Source: Rudaea sp.
GTDB lineage: Bacteria; Pseudomonadota; Gammaproteobacteria; Xanthomonadales; Rhodanobacteraceae
Direction: 5' to 3'
Assembly: GCA_025451955.1 (NCBI GenBank)
Contig: JANWJJ010000106.1
Location: 1-44,680, forward strand
DNA: 44,680 nt
Shown here: positions 27,564-37,697 of the stretch, piece by piece
Position numbering within the stretch: position 1 is the stretch's first letter
Layout of the letters: every line of letters begins with the position of its first letter
Notes under the pieces: model-generated
Databases searched by the model: none
Told to the model about the DNA's origin: nothing
The model's input: the letters and a program-made list of their open reading frames with translations, nothing else
Translations under genes and position numbers: made by a program

Positions 27564-29018
27564 TTATTCGAAGCCGCCGACGAAAATGTAGTCGGCTTCA
27601 ATCGCGCCGAGATCGCACTTTGCGCCCTGCGGTCGGGGCGTATCGTGCTGATCCACGCTCACGGTCTGGGATGCAAGATCCAGGCATGTCGCCGCGGCAT
27701 CGATCACGGCGCTTTTATAAAGCGGCATATAACCCGGCCACGGCGTCGTGCTCACGTCCAATGGATGAAATAACGAAGCGAAGGTTCCGTGCAAGGTAAA
27801 GCCGCCGCAACTGTTGTCCTCGCCGAGATTCACCGAGCTGGTAGCAGCAGCGACCTGACCGTCGCACAGCGAAACACCGGACTGCACATCGACGATAGCG
27901 CTCGACAGCGCCGTGATCGTGCTTCCCGCGGAAATCGCGTTGCCGTAAGGCGTGCCGGGCGAGCCGAAGAAGGGAGGGTTTGTCCCGCTTGCCCCTTGTC
28001 CCCCGCTCCCGGCGACCACCTGGCCACCGGCCAGCGTGGAGAATTCGAGGTCCGCCAAGGTGGCAGCCGCGTCCACGCGAATCAGCCCGCCGCTCGCGTT
28101 GCCACCCGTACCGCCTTTTGAGAGATTGTTTCCGGTGGTAACGCCGCCGCCACCCGTACCGCCGGTCCCGCTGCTGCCGGCGATGGTGGAGTTGGTTATG
28201 CGCAAGCTCGCGCTGGCTGCCGCGAAAACGGCACCTCCGCTGGCTGCGCCACCGGTGCCGCTGACTCCGGATGCTGCGAAAACATAACTACTGCCTGAAA
28301 GGTAAACGCCGCCTACGCCGCCGGCGCCGCCGGTGCCACCGTAGGCCTCGCCATCGACGACACTGGAATTCAACAGGCTCAAGGATCCGTAAACCAGAAT
28401 GGCACCGCCGGTCGCGTCGCCACCCGCGCCGCCATTGCCGCCGGCGCCGGCCGGATTAGGATTGAACGTTGAACTGCCCGTCCCGCCACTTCCTGCCGCT
28501 CCGCCGTGTGCGAGGCAATGGCGCACGGCGACATGGTCGAGCACCAGGGTGCCGGTGGTGGCAACTTGCACGCAGGCGCCGCCGGCCGTGCTGCCGGGGC
28601 CGCCATTCCCGCCATCTCCGCCATTCCCGCCAGCGCCAGCGCTTCCGGCAGTCCCGGTTATGACCCCATCGGCAAGCGTGAGCCCGCTGATCGACGCCTG
28701 AGCGCTGACGACGAAAACCTGGCTGGCGTTGTTTGCGCTGACCGTGAGGTTGGCTGCGCCCGGACCTTGAATGGTCAGCGCCTTGTTGATCAATAGCGCG
28801 CCTTGGCTAAGCGTGATCGGCGAGGCGAGGGTCGGATCAAACACCAGCGTGGCGCCGCTCGTCGCAGCGGTAATGGCCTGGCGCAAGGAACATGCTGTGG
28901 GACAGGTGCCGGCGCCCGCCGGATCGTCGGCGACGTTGACGGTGAGAGTGTTGCCAGCCAGCGCCGGAGAAGAACTTGCCGCCAGCAACAAACTGGCAAC
29001 CACGGAGTTGTGATTCAC
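27564..29018 (-). CDS. secreted beta-helix protein with PGRS-like glycine repeats
   Basis: This is a paralogue of the preceding entry, 484 residues from the GTG at 29018 (AGGGGA eight bases upstream, signal peptide ending SSPALA). It has the same order: CSLREA-like motif (CPTACSLRQAITAATSG), a Gly-rich beta-helix and a C-terminus CDLGAIEADYIFVGGFE. Residues about 130-330 hold dense GG-x repeats such as GAGGNGGDGGNGGPG, which look like mycobacterial PGRS repeats. The frame is open to 29144, but the added leader would destroy the signal peptide. It is transcribed away from groES and lies 80 bases before its paralogue. The function is unknown. Confidence 0.82.
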   Translation of the reverse strand: MNHNSVVASLLLAASSSPALAGNTLTVNVADDPAGAGTCPTACSLRQAITAATSGATLVFDPTLASPITLSQGALLINKALTIQGPGAANLTVSANNASQVFVVSAQASISGLTLADGVITGTAGSAGAGGNGGDGGNGGPGSTAGGACVQVATTGTLVLDHVAVRHCLAHGGAAGSGGTGSSTFNPNPAGAGGNGGAGGDATGGAILVYGSLSLLNSSVVDGEAYGGTGGAGGVGGVYLSGSSYVFAASGVSGTGGAASGGAVFAAASASLRITNSTIAGSSGTGGTGGGGVTTGNNLSKGGTGGNASGGLIRVDAAATLADLEFSTLAGGQVVAGSGGQGASGTNPPFFGSPGTPYGNAISAGSTITALSSAIVDVQSGVSLCDGQVAAATSSVNLGEDNSCGGFTLHGTFASLFHPLDVSTTPWPGYMPLYKSAVIDAAATCLDLASQTVSVDQHDTPRPQGAKCDLGAIEADYIFVGGFE

Positions 29019-29056
29019 GATGAAAATCCCCTGAGAGTGCGATATCGGAACAACGC

Positions 29057-29087
29057 CCCTTGAATCTTGCGTTACCAACGCCCATTT
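29057..29087 (+). promoter_or_regulatory. sigma-32 type heat-shock promoter of groESL
   Basis: CCCTTGAA at 29057-29064 and GCCCATTT at 29080-29087, with a 15-base spacer, are close to the sigma-32 consensus (CCCTTGAA, 13-15 bases, CCCCATTT). It directs transcription towards groES, with a start expected near 29095. Confidence 0.65.
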
Positions 29088-29102
29088 AGCCAGCGTGTCG
29101 GT

Positions 29103-29122
29103 AAACCCCTTTTCAGGGGTTT
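29103..29122 (+). other. 8-bp hairpin in the groESL control region
   Basis: AAACCCCT, loop TTTC, AGGGGTTT, followed by a further T. It would form at the 5' end of the sigma-32 transcript and also covers the -35 of the second promoter. It is terminator-like, but its T-run is short. Confidence 0.5.
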
Positions 29123-29138
29123 TGTCTGCCGCTAAAAT
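29110..29138 (+). promoter_or_regulatory. sigma-70 promoter of groESL
   Basis: TTTTCA (29110-29115) and TAAAAT (29133-29138) are 17 bases apart. The expected start site falls inside the CIRCE element that follows, the usual geometry for HrcA repression. Confidence 0.55.
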
Positions 29139-29164
29139 TGGCACTCACAGCGGCTGAGTGCTAA
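29138..29164 (+). promoter_or_regulatory. CIRCE operator (HrcA-binding site)
   Basis: TTGGCACTC, nine bases, GAGTGCTAA. This matches the CIRCE consensus TTAGCACTC-N9-GAGTGCTAA at 17 of 18 conserved positions. HrcA bound here represses groESL at normal temperature. hrcA itself is not in the window. Confidence 0.9.
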
Positions 29165-29209
29165 CAGTCGAACATATTTTCTTTTCTTTCAACCAGTTGA
29201 GGAAGTGCT

Positions 29210-29497
29210 ATGAAGCTGCGTCCGTTACATGATCGCGTCATCATCAAGCGCCTGGAGGCGGAAACCAAGTCCGCCGGTGGCATCGTCATTCCCGATACCG
29301 CGGCCGAAAAGCCTATCAAGGGTGAAGTCGTCGCCGTAGGTTCCGGCAAGATTCTGGAAGACGGCAAAGTGCGCCCCGTCGGCGTCAAGGCCGGCGAGAA
29401 AGTGCTGTTCGGCAAGTACTCGGGCACCGAGATCAAGGTCGACGGCCAGGAACTCCTCGTGATGCGCGAGGAAGATTTGATGGCGGTAATAGAGTAA
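29210..29497 (+). CDS. groES: co-chaperonin GroES
   Basis: GroES is the 10-kDa heptameric lid of the GroEL folding chamber. The 95 residues begin [20 protein letters not shown] and include the mobile loop ([15 protein letters not shown]) and [14 protein letters not shown], all canonical. The ATG at 29210 follows GAGGAAG. The upstream region carries CIRCE and sigma-32-type signals. groEL follows after a 145-base spacer that is unusually long and contains REP-like palindromes. Confidence 0.98.
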   Translation: MKLRPLHDRVIIKRLEAETKSAGGIVIPDTAAEKPIKGEVVAVGSGKILEDGKVRPVGVKAGEKVLFGKYSGTEIKVDGQELLVMREEDLMAVIE

Positions 29498-29518
29498 TTG
29501 GGCGACCCAATTCATAGC

Positions 29519-31292
<1,774 letters not shown>

Positions 31293-31342
31293 TCCAGACT
31301 CAACCGTTTGTCCCTGCCTGTCGAAGGACAAATCGCGATACC

Positions 31343-31375
31343 AAAAGCCCCGCAGCGATGCGGGGCTTTTATTTT
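31343..31375 (+). terminator. intrinsic terminator of groESL
   Basis: AAAAGCCCCGCA, loop GCGA, and the exact complement form a 12-bp stem followed by TTTTATTTT. It lies 50 bases after the groEL stop. Confidence 0.95.
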
Positions 31376-31391
31376 GCGAGAAGACCCAGCA

Positions 31392-32123
31392 TCAGAATTT
31401 CCTGGGCAACGGCAGGATCATCGGCACGCGTCGACGGTAATCCTCGTACGGCGTGCCGATACTGGCGACAAGATCATGCTCCTCGAACTGGATCGCGATC
31501 AGGATGTACGCAGTCGTCGCCAACGCGAACACCAGGTGCGCTGCAGTCATGTGCGGCGTGGCCCAGAACGCAATGATGAAACCGAGATAGATCGGGTGCC
31601 GCACGTATCCGTAGAAAAATGGCGTGCCGAACTTGACCGGCGTGTATGGGCGATCGGTGAAGTACAGGTAAACCTGGCGCAATCCAAACAGGTCGAAGTG
31701 ATCGATCAGGAAGGTTGCGACGAGGACCATCGTCCAGCCAGCCGCGCACAATGCCGACAGGATGTAGCGTGCGGTTTCGTTCTCGACATTCCAGATCTCG
31801 CCGCCGATCGGCCGCCATTGCCAGTACAGAAGAACAAGCGCGAGGCTGGCGAACAGGACATACGTGCTGCGCTCCACTGCTTGCGGCACGAACTGCGTCC
31901 ACCAGCGCTTGAACGCGGGTCTTGCCATCACGCTGTGCTGGACCGCGAAGACGCCGAGCAGCAATGCATCGATCAACAGCGCCTCGCCGAACGACCCGGA
32001 CAGGCTGGAGTCGATCGACTTGGGCACCGCGATGTCGCCGACGAATCCTATCGCGTAAAGAAAGGTGATGAGGAAGATCAGGTAGCAGATGACGCCGTAC
32101 ACAAGAGTGAGCAATCGACTCAT
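31392..32123 (-). CDS. mddA: methanethiol S-methyltransferase-like membrane protein (MddA/NnrU family)
   Basis: This 243-residue inner-membrane protein has five to six hydrophobic helices. Its C-terminal signature YGYVRHPIYLGFIIAFWATP followed by QFEEHDL and YEDYRRRVPM is typical of the isoprenylcysteine-methyltransferase-like NnrU/MddA family. MddA methylates methanethiol to dimethyl sulfide using SAM. The start is the ATG at 32123 with GGAGGTG upstream; the open frame continuing to 33677 is not real. It lies 68 bases after the diheme peroxidase gene on the same strand. The MddA assignment is good by motif but the substrate is inferred. Confidence 0.8.
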   Translation of the reverse strand: MSRLLTLVYGVICYLIFLITFLYAIGFVGDIAVPKSIDSSLSGSFGEALLIDALLLGVFAVQHSVMARPAFKRWWTQFVPQAVERSTYVLFASLALVLLYWQWRPIGGEIWNVENETARYILSALCAAGWTMVLVATFLIDHFDLFGLRQVYLYFTDRPYTPVKFGTPFFYGYVRHPIYLGFIIAFWATPHMTAAHLVFALATTAYILIAIQFEEHDLVASIGTPYEDYRRRVPMILPLPRKF

Positions 32124-32191
32124 GGGACACCTCCGCACGTGAGAATGAACCGATGGCGCGTCTAATTTACGCCATCGGAGATGCTTGGGTA

Positions 32192-33592
32192 CTACAGCGC
32201 GTTCAGGAACGCGACGAGATCGCGCCTTTCCTGTGTGCTGAAACCGATGTTGAAGCGCGTGTCGTAGAAATTCACCACGTCGGTCAGCGATGCCGCCATG
32301 CCGTTGTGGAAGTAGGGTGGCCGTGCCGCCAGCCCGCGCAGCACCGGGCCCTTGAATTTGCCGATGTCGGCCCATTTGCCACTGATCATGGCCTTGCCGG
32401 GGTCGGTGGTCTGCACGATCGCGCCGTTCGCGTTGTTGCGCAAAGTATACAGTGGCATGTCCGGCGTGCGCCGCGTCGCATCGGCCGTGCCGATGTTGAT
32501 CGGCAAGGCCACGGAATGATTGCCGACATTCGGCGCGTCGTGGCAGGTCGTGCAGAAGCCGGCGATGACCGGCAGACCAAGCGCATCGTTGAGTCCGCCA
32601 ACGCTGCTGATCGCGATCTGTTTGGTGTTGAACAATTGCTCGCCGCGCGCAATCGACGCGCGAGCACCGCTGCCGTGATTGCTGCTCGACGATTTCCAGG
32701 CGTCGTACAGCGTCATCGCCGAGGAATTGAACTCGGCGCCGACCGGGTCTGCACCCAGAACATCGTTGATGCCGACATAATTCTGCAGATTGGCGAGGAT
32801 GCGCGGGCCGCCGATCGCGTCGTCGTCGTTGAGACTGCCGGCGTTGAAGTCGTAGCTCTGCGCCGTCGTCAGGCCGAGTTCGAAGTCCACGATCTTCTGC
32901 ACCTGCGCATCGCTGGGCGTTGTCGCGGCCTGGGCGTGGCCCAGAGTTGCGTTGATGGCCTGATGCTTCAGGCTCGCCACCATGTCGGACATGTCGACGC
33001 CGGCATCCATGGGCGGCAGGAAGGGCGCATGCGTTTCGCGTCCATCCCACATCACGCCGGTGAGAAAGCGCAGATTCGTGGCCGGCAGCGGCCGGCGAAA
33101 CAGCGACAGCTCGTTTGCGCTGGCGTAGCCGTAAGGATCGTCCACTGCGGCCAGGGTGAATTCCGCATTGGCCGGAACGCCCAATCCCACGCGGATCACG
33201 GCCTTGTTCAACAACATGCTGTAGGCACGCTCGCGCGCGTTGATGTCGGCAACGTCGGCCTGCGGCGAATTGGAGCCGTCGTTGTTGTGGAAGATCGGAT
33301 CGGTGCCGCGGGTGGACGCAAAACGTGCCTGCATGTTCGCAGGCGTGATGCTCCAACCCTGCTCGGCGCGATGACAGGTGTTGCATGATCTGCCGTTCGT
33401 GCCCAGGCTCTGGAAAAACGGATTGCCGGTGTCGATGCTGCCGCTGGCGGTAAAGGTGCGGATCAGACCGGTCGCGTCCACCGCGGTCAGATCCGGGCCG
33501 TTGTCGGCTGCCGCGTGCGTGGCGCCGAATACGCAGGCGATTACCAAAATCGTTGTCACAGGTCGTACGGAATTGCGATACGAACGTTTCAT
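32192..33592 (-). CDS. diheme cytochrome c peroxidase-like protein (MauG family)
   Basis: This 466-residue periplasmic protein has a signal peptide (about 1-28, ending THAAA) and two c-type heme sites, C70-N-T-C73-H74 and C347-T-T-C350-H351. The block [20 protein letters not shown] near the C-terminus is the hallmark of bacterial cytochrome c peroxidase/MauG proteins. These reduce hydrogen peroxide or use it to oxidise partners. It is longer than classical CcpA (about 320-340 residues), with an insert in the middle. The ATG at 33592 has GGGGAGA six bases upstream. It lies between the DUF4242 and mddA genes. Confidence 0.88.
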   Translation of the reverse strand: MKRSYRNSVRPVTTILVIACVFGATHAAADNGPDLTAVDATGLIRTFTASGSIDTGNPFFQSLGTNGRSCNTCHRAEQGWSITPANMQARFASTRGTDPIFHNNDGSNSPQADVADINARERAYSMLLNKAVIRVGLGVPANAEFTLAAVDDPYGYASANELSLFRRPLPATNLRFLTGVMWDGRETHAPFLPPMDAGVDMSDMVASLKHQAINATLGHAQAATTPSDAQVQKIVDFELGLTTAQSYDFNAGSLNDDDAIGGPRILANLQNYVGINDVLGADPVGAEFNSSAMTLYDAWKSSSSNHGSGARASIARGEQLFNTKQIAISSVGGLNDALGLPVIAGFCTTCHDAPNVGNHSVALPINIGTADATRRTPDMPLYTLRNNANGAIVQTTDPGKAMISGKWADIGKFKGPVLRGLAARPPYFHNGMAASLTDVVNFYDTRFNIGFSTQERRDLVAFLNAL

Positions 33593-33688
33593 GCTGTCTC
33601 CCCGGCGTGGGTTGCACGCCATTGCCGAATGGTCCCCGTGCCGGCGAATAACGCCGGTCGGGGTCTGATTGCGACATGGGCCGCGGCG

Positions 33689-33961
33689 CTATTCCGCCGT
33701 GGTCGGATCAATGATGGATTTCACTTCGGATACGCGGTTGGCCGGGAATCCGCCCTGACGTGCATGCGCGCGCACCAGCGCCTCATCCGGGGCGATGTAG
33801 ACGCAATAGATCTTGTCGCCGGTGACGTAGCTGTGCAGCCACTGGATCTGCGGCCCCATGCCGCCGAGCACGCCACAGGATTTCTGCGAGATTGCATGCA
33901 GCTCCTGTGACGAAAGTTTGCCGGCGTTGGGAATTTCGCGTTCGATCACGTATTTGGGCAT
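33689..33961 (-). CDS. DUF4242 (SCO4226-like) small protein
   Basis: This 90-residue ferredoxin-fold-type protein begins MPKYVIEREIPNAGKLSSQE and contains the family core LHSYVTGDKIYCVYIAPDEA. A Streptomyces member (SCO4226) was described as a nickel-binding protein; otherwise the function is unknown. The ATG at 33961 has AAGGAGA five bases upstream, so the longer start at 33979 is rejected. It may be the first gene of a unit with the diheme peroxidase and mddA. Confidence 0.8.
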   Translation of the reverse strand: MPKYVIEREIPNAGKLSSQELHAISQKSCGVLGGMGPQIQWLHSYVTGDKIYCVYIAPDEALVRAHARQGGFPANRVSEVKSIIDPTTAE

Positions 33962-34065
33962 TGCTGTCTCCTTGGGCAAGTGCTGCTGCGGATGCTGTGA
34001 GTAACGCCGCTAAGCGGAAGGTTGCGACACGCGATTTGCGGAGCCTGCGGGCACCGCGCGTGAGG

Positions 34066-36951
34066 TTATGGCTGCGCCGGTTTGACGACAGCTTCCGGAT
34101 AGACGTCGCTGCGTCCGCTCAGCGCGCGCAACTGGCGCTTGGTCACGTCGGCCAGTTCGCCGGGCGCTACATTTAGCGCAATAGCCGCGTCGGCGGTTTT
34201 GCGTGCCTCGTCCGGACGTTTGAGGTCAACGAGAATCTGCGCCTTCTGCACCAGCATCGCCACGCGCCGCGCTTTCGCGTCCGGCACCAGCCGCTGCCAA
34301 TCGCCCAGCGCACGCTCGATTTCGCGCAAGGCATCCATGCTGCGATCGGTCGCCCACAACGCCTGGGCATAACCGAAACGGATCAACGCGGCCTCGCGCG
34401 AACCGCCACGACCATCGCGTCCGAGGATGTCCAGGGCTTCGCCGGACTCACGCACCGCTTCGGCGTTATCGCCCTGCTTGACTGCGACATTTGCCAGGGT
34501 CGACAGCGAATACGCTACGGTCGGATGATCGTTGCCGAACAGGGCGCGGCGTTCGGCCAGGGCCTGGATCATCGCCTGTTTGGCTTCGTCCAGCCGGCTC
34601 TGTCGATACAACGACATGCCCAGATTGTTGCGCGCACGCGGGCAGACTTCGTCCCTGATCTGCGCGCGTGCGCACACCGCAATCGCTTCGCGATAGGCAG
34701 CATCGGCATCGACAAACCGACGTTGTTCAATCAGGATTTCGCCGTGCGCGTCGAAGTCGGCGGCGATGTCGCGATGATTCTCGCCGTATACCTTTCTATC
34801 CATCGTCAGCGCCTGACCGATCAGGTCTTCGGCTTCCGCGTAACGCTCCGCACGTGCGACGACCAGGGCCAGATCGCGCAAGGTTGCCGCGATGGCATCG
34901 TGCGGCGCGGTATAGATGTGCTGCTTGAGCGCGAGCAACTCGCGGAAGCGCGCTTCGGCGCCAGGCAGATCACCGACGCCGTCTTCGGCGGTGGCCAGGC
35001 TGTCGAGCGCGGCCACGTAGCGATCGTCCTCGGCGGCGTGGTGATCGCGCCAGCGCGCCAGCGCCGGATGCAGCGCGGCGATGGCTTCCGGATAGCGCTG
35101 CGATTCGGCCAGGGTATTGCCGATCTCCAATTCCGCGGCCAGCGCTTCCGGCGAACCCTTGCCGAACACGTGTGTCGCGGTAGTCGCGGCCTCGCGCTGG
35201 TGCACCAGTGCGGCGGACGGTGCGCCGGTGGCGATTTCGGCCGCGGCCAGCACGTCCAGCGCGCGCACCAGCAACGCGGAGGGTCGCGCGCGCAGTGACA
35301 CCAGTTCTGCATTGACGGCAGCGATGGCCTGCGCATTGCTTCCGGCGCGTTGCTGGGCCTGTGCGCGCAGAATGCGGTCGCGTTGCGCTTCGGCGGCGTC
35401 GCCGGCGAGCGTTTCCGCGCTGGCGAAAAGCGTTTGCGCACGCGCGAAATTGGCCAGCGACAGTTCGACTTCGCCCAAGGTGCGCAGCAGATCGGCGCGC
35501 GTGGCGGAATCCAGATTGGGTCTCGTAGCCAGCCGCCGTTGCGCGGCAGCGACGAGCGCGTCCGGCGTCGGCCGCTGATCGCGCGGCAGGTGCGCGCGTG
35601 CGGCGTCGAATACGCCAAGCAGAAAATCGCGTGTCGTGTTTGCGCGCACTGCTTCATGCCGCGCCACGTTCGCTTGCCACAGCGCCAGACCGAGACTGGC
35701 GAGGATCGCGAGCAGCAAGGTCACGGTAATCGCAACTCCGCCACGATGGCGCTGGACGAATTTCCGCGCCCGATATAAACGCGATGGCGGATGTGCGAGC
35801 ACCGGCTGGCGACGCAGATGACGTTCGATGTCGTCGCCGAATGAATTTGCGGTTGGGTAGCGCTGCGCCGGTTCCGGGTCCAGGGCCTTGAGCAGGATAT
35901 TGTCCAGATCGCCGCGCAGCAGTTTGCGCAGCCGTGCCGCGGTGATCGGGTAGACGGCGGTTTCGGCATCCGCGACCGTGATGGCGTCGCGGTGCGTGTT
36001 GATCAACGATGACGGCCGCCGCGTCGGCGTGCCTTCGGGGCGCACGCCGAGCAGCAGTTCGTGCAGCAGCACGCCGAGGCCGTAGACATCGGTGGCGGTG
36101 GTGATCGTGCCGCCGGCGATCTGTTCCGGCGCCGCATAGCCGGGCGTGAACACGCCGATCGTGCCGATGGCATCGCCGGCGCTGTCTTCTTCGATCAATT
36201 TCGCAATGCCGAAATCGAGCAGCTTCACCACGCCGTCATTGCTGACCAGAATATTGGAGGGCTTGATATCGCGATGCACGACCAGATTGCGATGCGCCGC
36301 CGCAACGGCGCGGCAGACGGTCAGGAACAATTCCAGGCGTGCACGCATGTCGACCGCGTGGGTTTGCGCGAAGCGTGTGATCGGCACGCCATCGACATAT
36401 TCCATTACCAGATACGGAATGCCAGCGCGGGTCACGCCACCGTCGATCAGGCGTGCGATATTGGCGTGATCGAGCGCGGCCAGCACGCGGCGCTCGCGCA
36501 GGAACAGGCGTTGTTCCAGCTCGGAGTACAAGCCGCGGCGCAACAGTTTGACGGCGGCCTGCTGATGGAAATCCGCGCCTACGCGCTCGCCCAGAAACAC
36601 CGCGGACATGCCCCCCTGGCCGAGTAGGCGCAGGATGCGGAATTCGCCGATCTGCTCGCCGATCAAACCTTCGGGCCGGGCGATGTCTTCGGGCGCCAGC
36701 CGCGCCGCGTGTTCGCTGGCGGGGGTGTCGAGAAAGCCGTTGCCGGTGTCCGCCGCCAGCAGGCGCAACAGCGCCGCGCGTTCGCCGAAATCGGTGACGT
36801 GCGCATCCAGCCAAGCGCTGCGTTCGGCTGCCGGCAATTCGGCCAACGCATCGAATTGCTCACGCAGCCGGACTTGCGCGTCGCTGGGCCTGGTTGGCGA
36901 GTCGTTTTGCATGTGTTTCGATAAACGCCTGATGACCTGTGTTTGCGACAT
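34066..36951 (-). CDS. receptor-type Ser/Thr protein kinase with TPR domain
   Basis: This 961-residue Hanks-type kinase is anchored by one membrane helix (about 404-428). The cytoplasmic kinase domain spans about 100-385 and is complete: LLGQGGMSAVF, K135, HRDIKPSN (D228), DFG (246-248) and APE (274-276). The C-terminal half, likely periplasmic, is made of TPR-like helices with no enzyme motif. It follows the ECF sigma gene by 25 bases. Such pairs (EcfK-PknS in Xanthomonas citri, EcfP-PknT in Vibrio) are known to be activated by kinase phosphorylation of the sigma factor. Two ATGs (36951, 36912) are possible and neither has a clear ribosome-binding site. Confidence 0.9.
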   Translation of the reverse strand: MSQTQVIRRLSKHMQNDSPTRPSDAQVRLREQFDALAELPAAERSAWLDAHVTDFGERAALLRLLAADTGNGFLDTPASEHAARLAPEDIARPEGLIGEQIGEFRILRLLGQGGMSAVFLGERVGADFHQQAAVKLLRRGLYSELEQRLFLRERRVLAALDHANIARLIDGGVTRAGIPYLVMEYVDGVPITRFAQTHAVDMRARLELFLTVCRAVAAAHRNLVVHRDIKPSNILVSNDGVVKLLDFGIAKLIEEDSAGDAIGTIGVFTPGYAAPEQIAGGTITTATDVYGLGVLLHELLLGVRPEGTPTRRPSSLINTHRDAITVADAETAVYPITAARLRKLLRGDLDNILLKALDPEPAQRYPTANSFGDDIERHLRRQPVLAHPPSRLYRARKFVQRHRGGVAITVTLLLAILASLGLALWQANVARHEAVRANTTRDFLLGVFDAARAHLPRDQRPTPDALVAAAQRRLATRPNLDSATRADLLRTLGEVELSLANFARAQTLFASAETLAGDAAEAQRDRILRAQAQQRAGSNAQAIAAVNAELVSLRARPSALLVRALDVLAAAEIATGAPSAALVHQREAATTATHVFGKGSPEALAAELEIGNTLAESQRYPEAIAALHPALARWRDHHAAEDDRYVAALDSLATAEDGVGDLPGAEARFRELLALKQHIYTAPHDAIAATLRDLALVVARAERYAEAEDLIGQALTMDRKVYGENHRDIAADFDAHGEILIEQRRFVDADAAYREAIAVCARAQIRDEVCPRARNNLGMSLYRQSRLDEAKQAMIQALAERRALFGNDHPTVAYSLSTLANVAVKQGDNAEAVRESGEALDILGRDGRGGSREAALIRFGYAQALWATDRSMDALREIERALGDWQRLVPDAKARRVAMLVQKAQILVDLKRPDEARKTADAAIALNVAPGELADVTKRQLRALSGRSDVYPEAVVKPAQP

Positions 36952-36976
36952 CGGCCAAAAAGATCGGCCGAAGAAA

Positions 36977-37528
36977 TCAGCCCAGTTGGTCGTGCAGGAA
37001 GGCGCGTGCGAAACGCCAGTCGCGGTCGATCGTGCGCCGGGTCAGTTGCAGCATCTGCGCGACCTGCTCCAGCGACAATCCAGCGTAGAAACGCAGCTCG
37101 ACCACACGCGCGGCACGTGCATCGCATTGTTCGAGTTGCCGCAGGGCTTCATCCAGCGCCAGTGCCTGGTCCGCGCTGTCGATGGCGAGTTGCTGATCTG
37201 TGCCGGTCAGGGTGATGCGCTGCCAGCCGCCGCCTGCGCACTGACGCTGACGGTCGCGCGCACGGTCGCTGAGCAGATGCCGCATCGCCCGTGCTGCGTA
37301 GGCAAAAAATTGTGCCGGATGCTGGAATTCGAGCCGGCCCTGCGCACTGATCCGCAGATAAAGCTCGTGCACCAGGGCGGTTGTGTCGAGGGTGCCGCGG
37401 CCGCGTCTGCCCAGTTCGCGGCCGGCCATCGCCTTCAAGCGGGCGTACACTGCGTCGAACAAGGCATCCGCGTTCTGTGCGGCGGGCGCGGGCTCGAGCG
37501 TGGCGCTGGGCGACTGTGGATCCATCAT
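36977..37528 (-). CDS. ECF-type RNA polymerase sigma factor
   Basis: This 183-residue sigma-70-family protein has region 2 (about 22-90; LDTTALVHELYLRIS, FFAYAARAMRHLLSDRAR) and region 4 (about 130-180; LRFYAGLSLEQVAQMLQLTR then TIDRDWRFAR). It belongs to the type paired with Ser/Thr kinases rather than with an anti-sigma factor. The acidic DAED-like motif of region 2.2 is replaced by D48-T49-T50, offering possible phosphorylation sites for the neighbouring kinase. I chose the ATG at 37528 (GGAG upstream); a second ATG is at 37525. No anti-sigma gene is adjacent. Confidence 0.9.
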   Translation of the reverse strand: MMDPQSPSATLEPAPAAQNADALFDAVYARLKAMAGRELGRRGRGTLDTTALVHELYLRISAQGRLEFQHPAQFFAYAARAMRHLLSDRARDRQRQCAGGGWQRITLTGTDQQLAIDSADQALALDEALRQLEQCDARAARVVELRFYAGLSLEQVAQMLQLTRRTIDRDWRFARAFLHDQLG

Positions 37529-37661
37529 GAGATCTCCGGCGGCGATTCTATCCCTGTCGCAGCCGAGTGCATGTGCCGCCGCGATTGGTGCGCCGCGACG
37601 TGGCAAATCCGCGGCTTTCGGCTAAATAGTCGGCACGGCAATAAAGCATGTGGGGGAGGGT

Positions 37662-37697
37662 GGCCCGCCGCGAGCAATCGTGGCGGGCCTTTTATTT
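37662..37697 (+). terminator. orphan plus-strand intrinsic terminator upstream of glnE
   Basis: GGCCCGCC (37662-37669), a 12-base loop and GGCGGGCC (37682-37689) are followed by TTTTATTTT. It lies in the gap between the divergent sigma gene and glnE, so no known plus-strand gene ends here. It may close a short RNA or act as a glnE leader attenuator. The rest of the 210-base gap shows no convincing ORF or promoter. Confidence 0.75.

Noticed and set aside
28060..28640. CRISPR-like repeated DNA
   Set aside because: The repeats are short, irregular GG-x codon repeats in a coding frame, without regular spacers.
26152..29018. Insertion sequence or transposon
   Set aside because: No transposase, terminal inverted repeats or target duplication was seen at the edges of the beta-helix pair.
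31392..33677. 761-codon frame suggesting a fusion upstream of the MddA-like protein
   Set aside because: Only 31392-32123 shows protein-like sequence with its own ribosome-binding site. The rest is an out-of-frame reading of the diheme peroxidase gene.
36951..36971. TCGGCC/GGCCGA hairpin between the sigma and kinase genes
   Set aside because: A 6-bp stem with a nine-base loop overlapping the kinase start is too weak to call a terminator.
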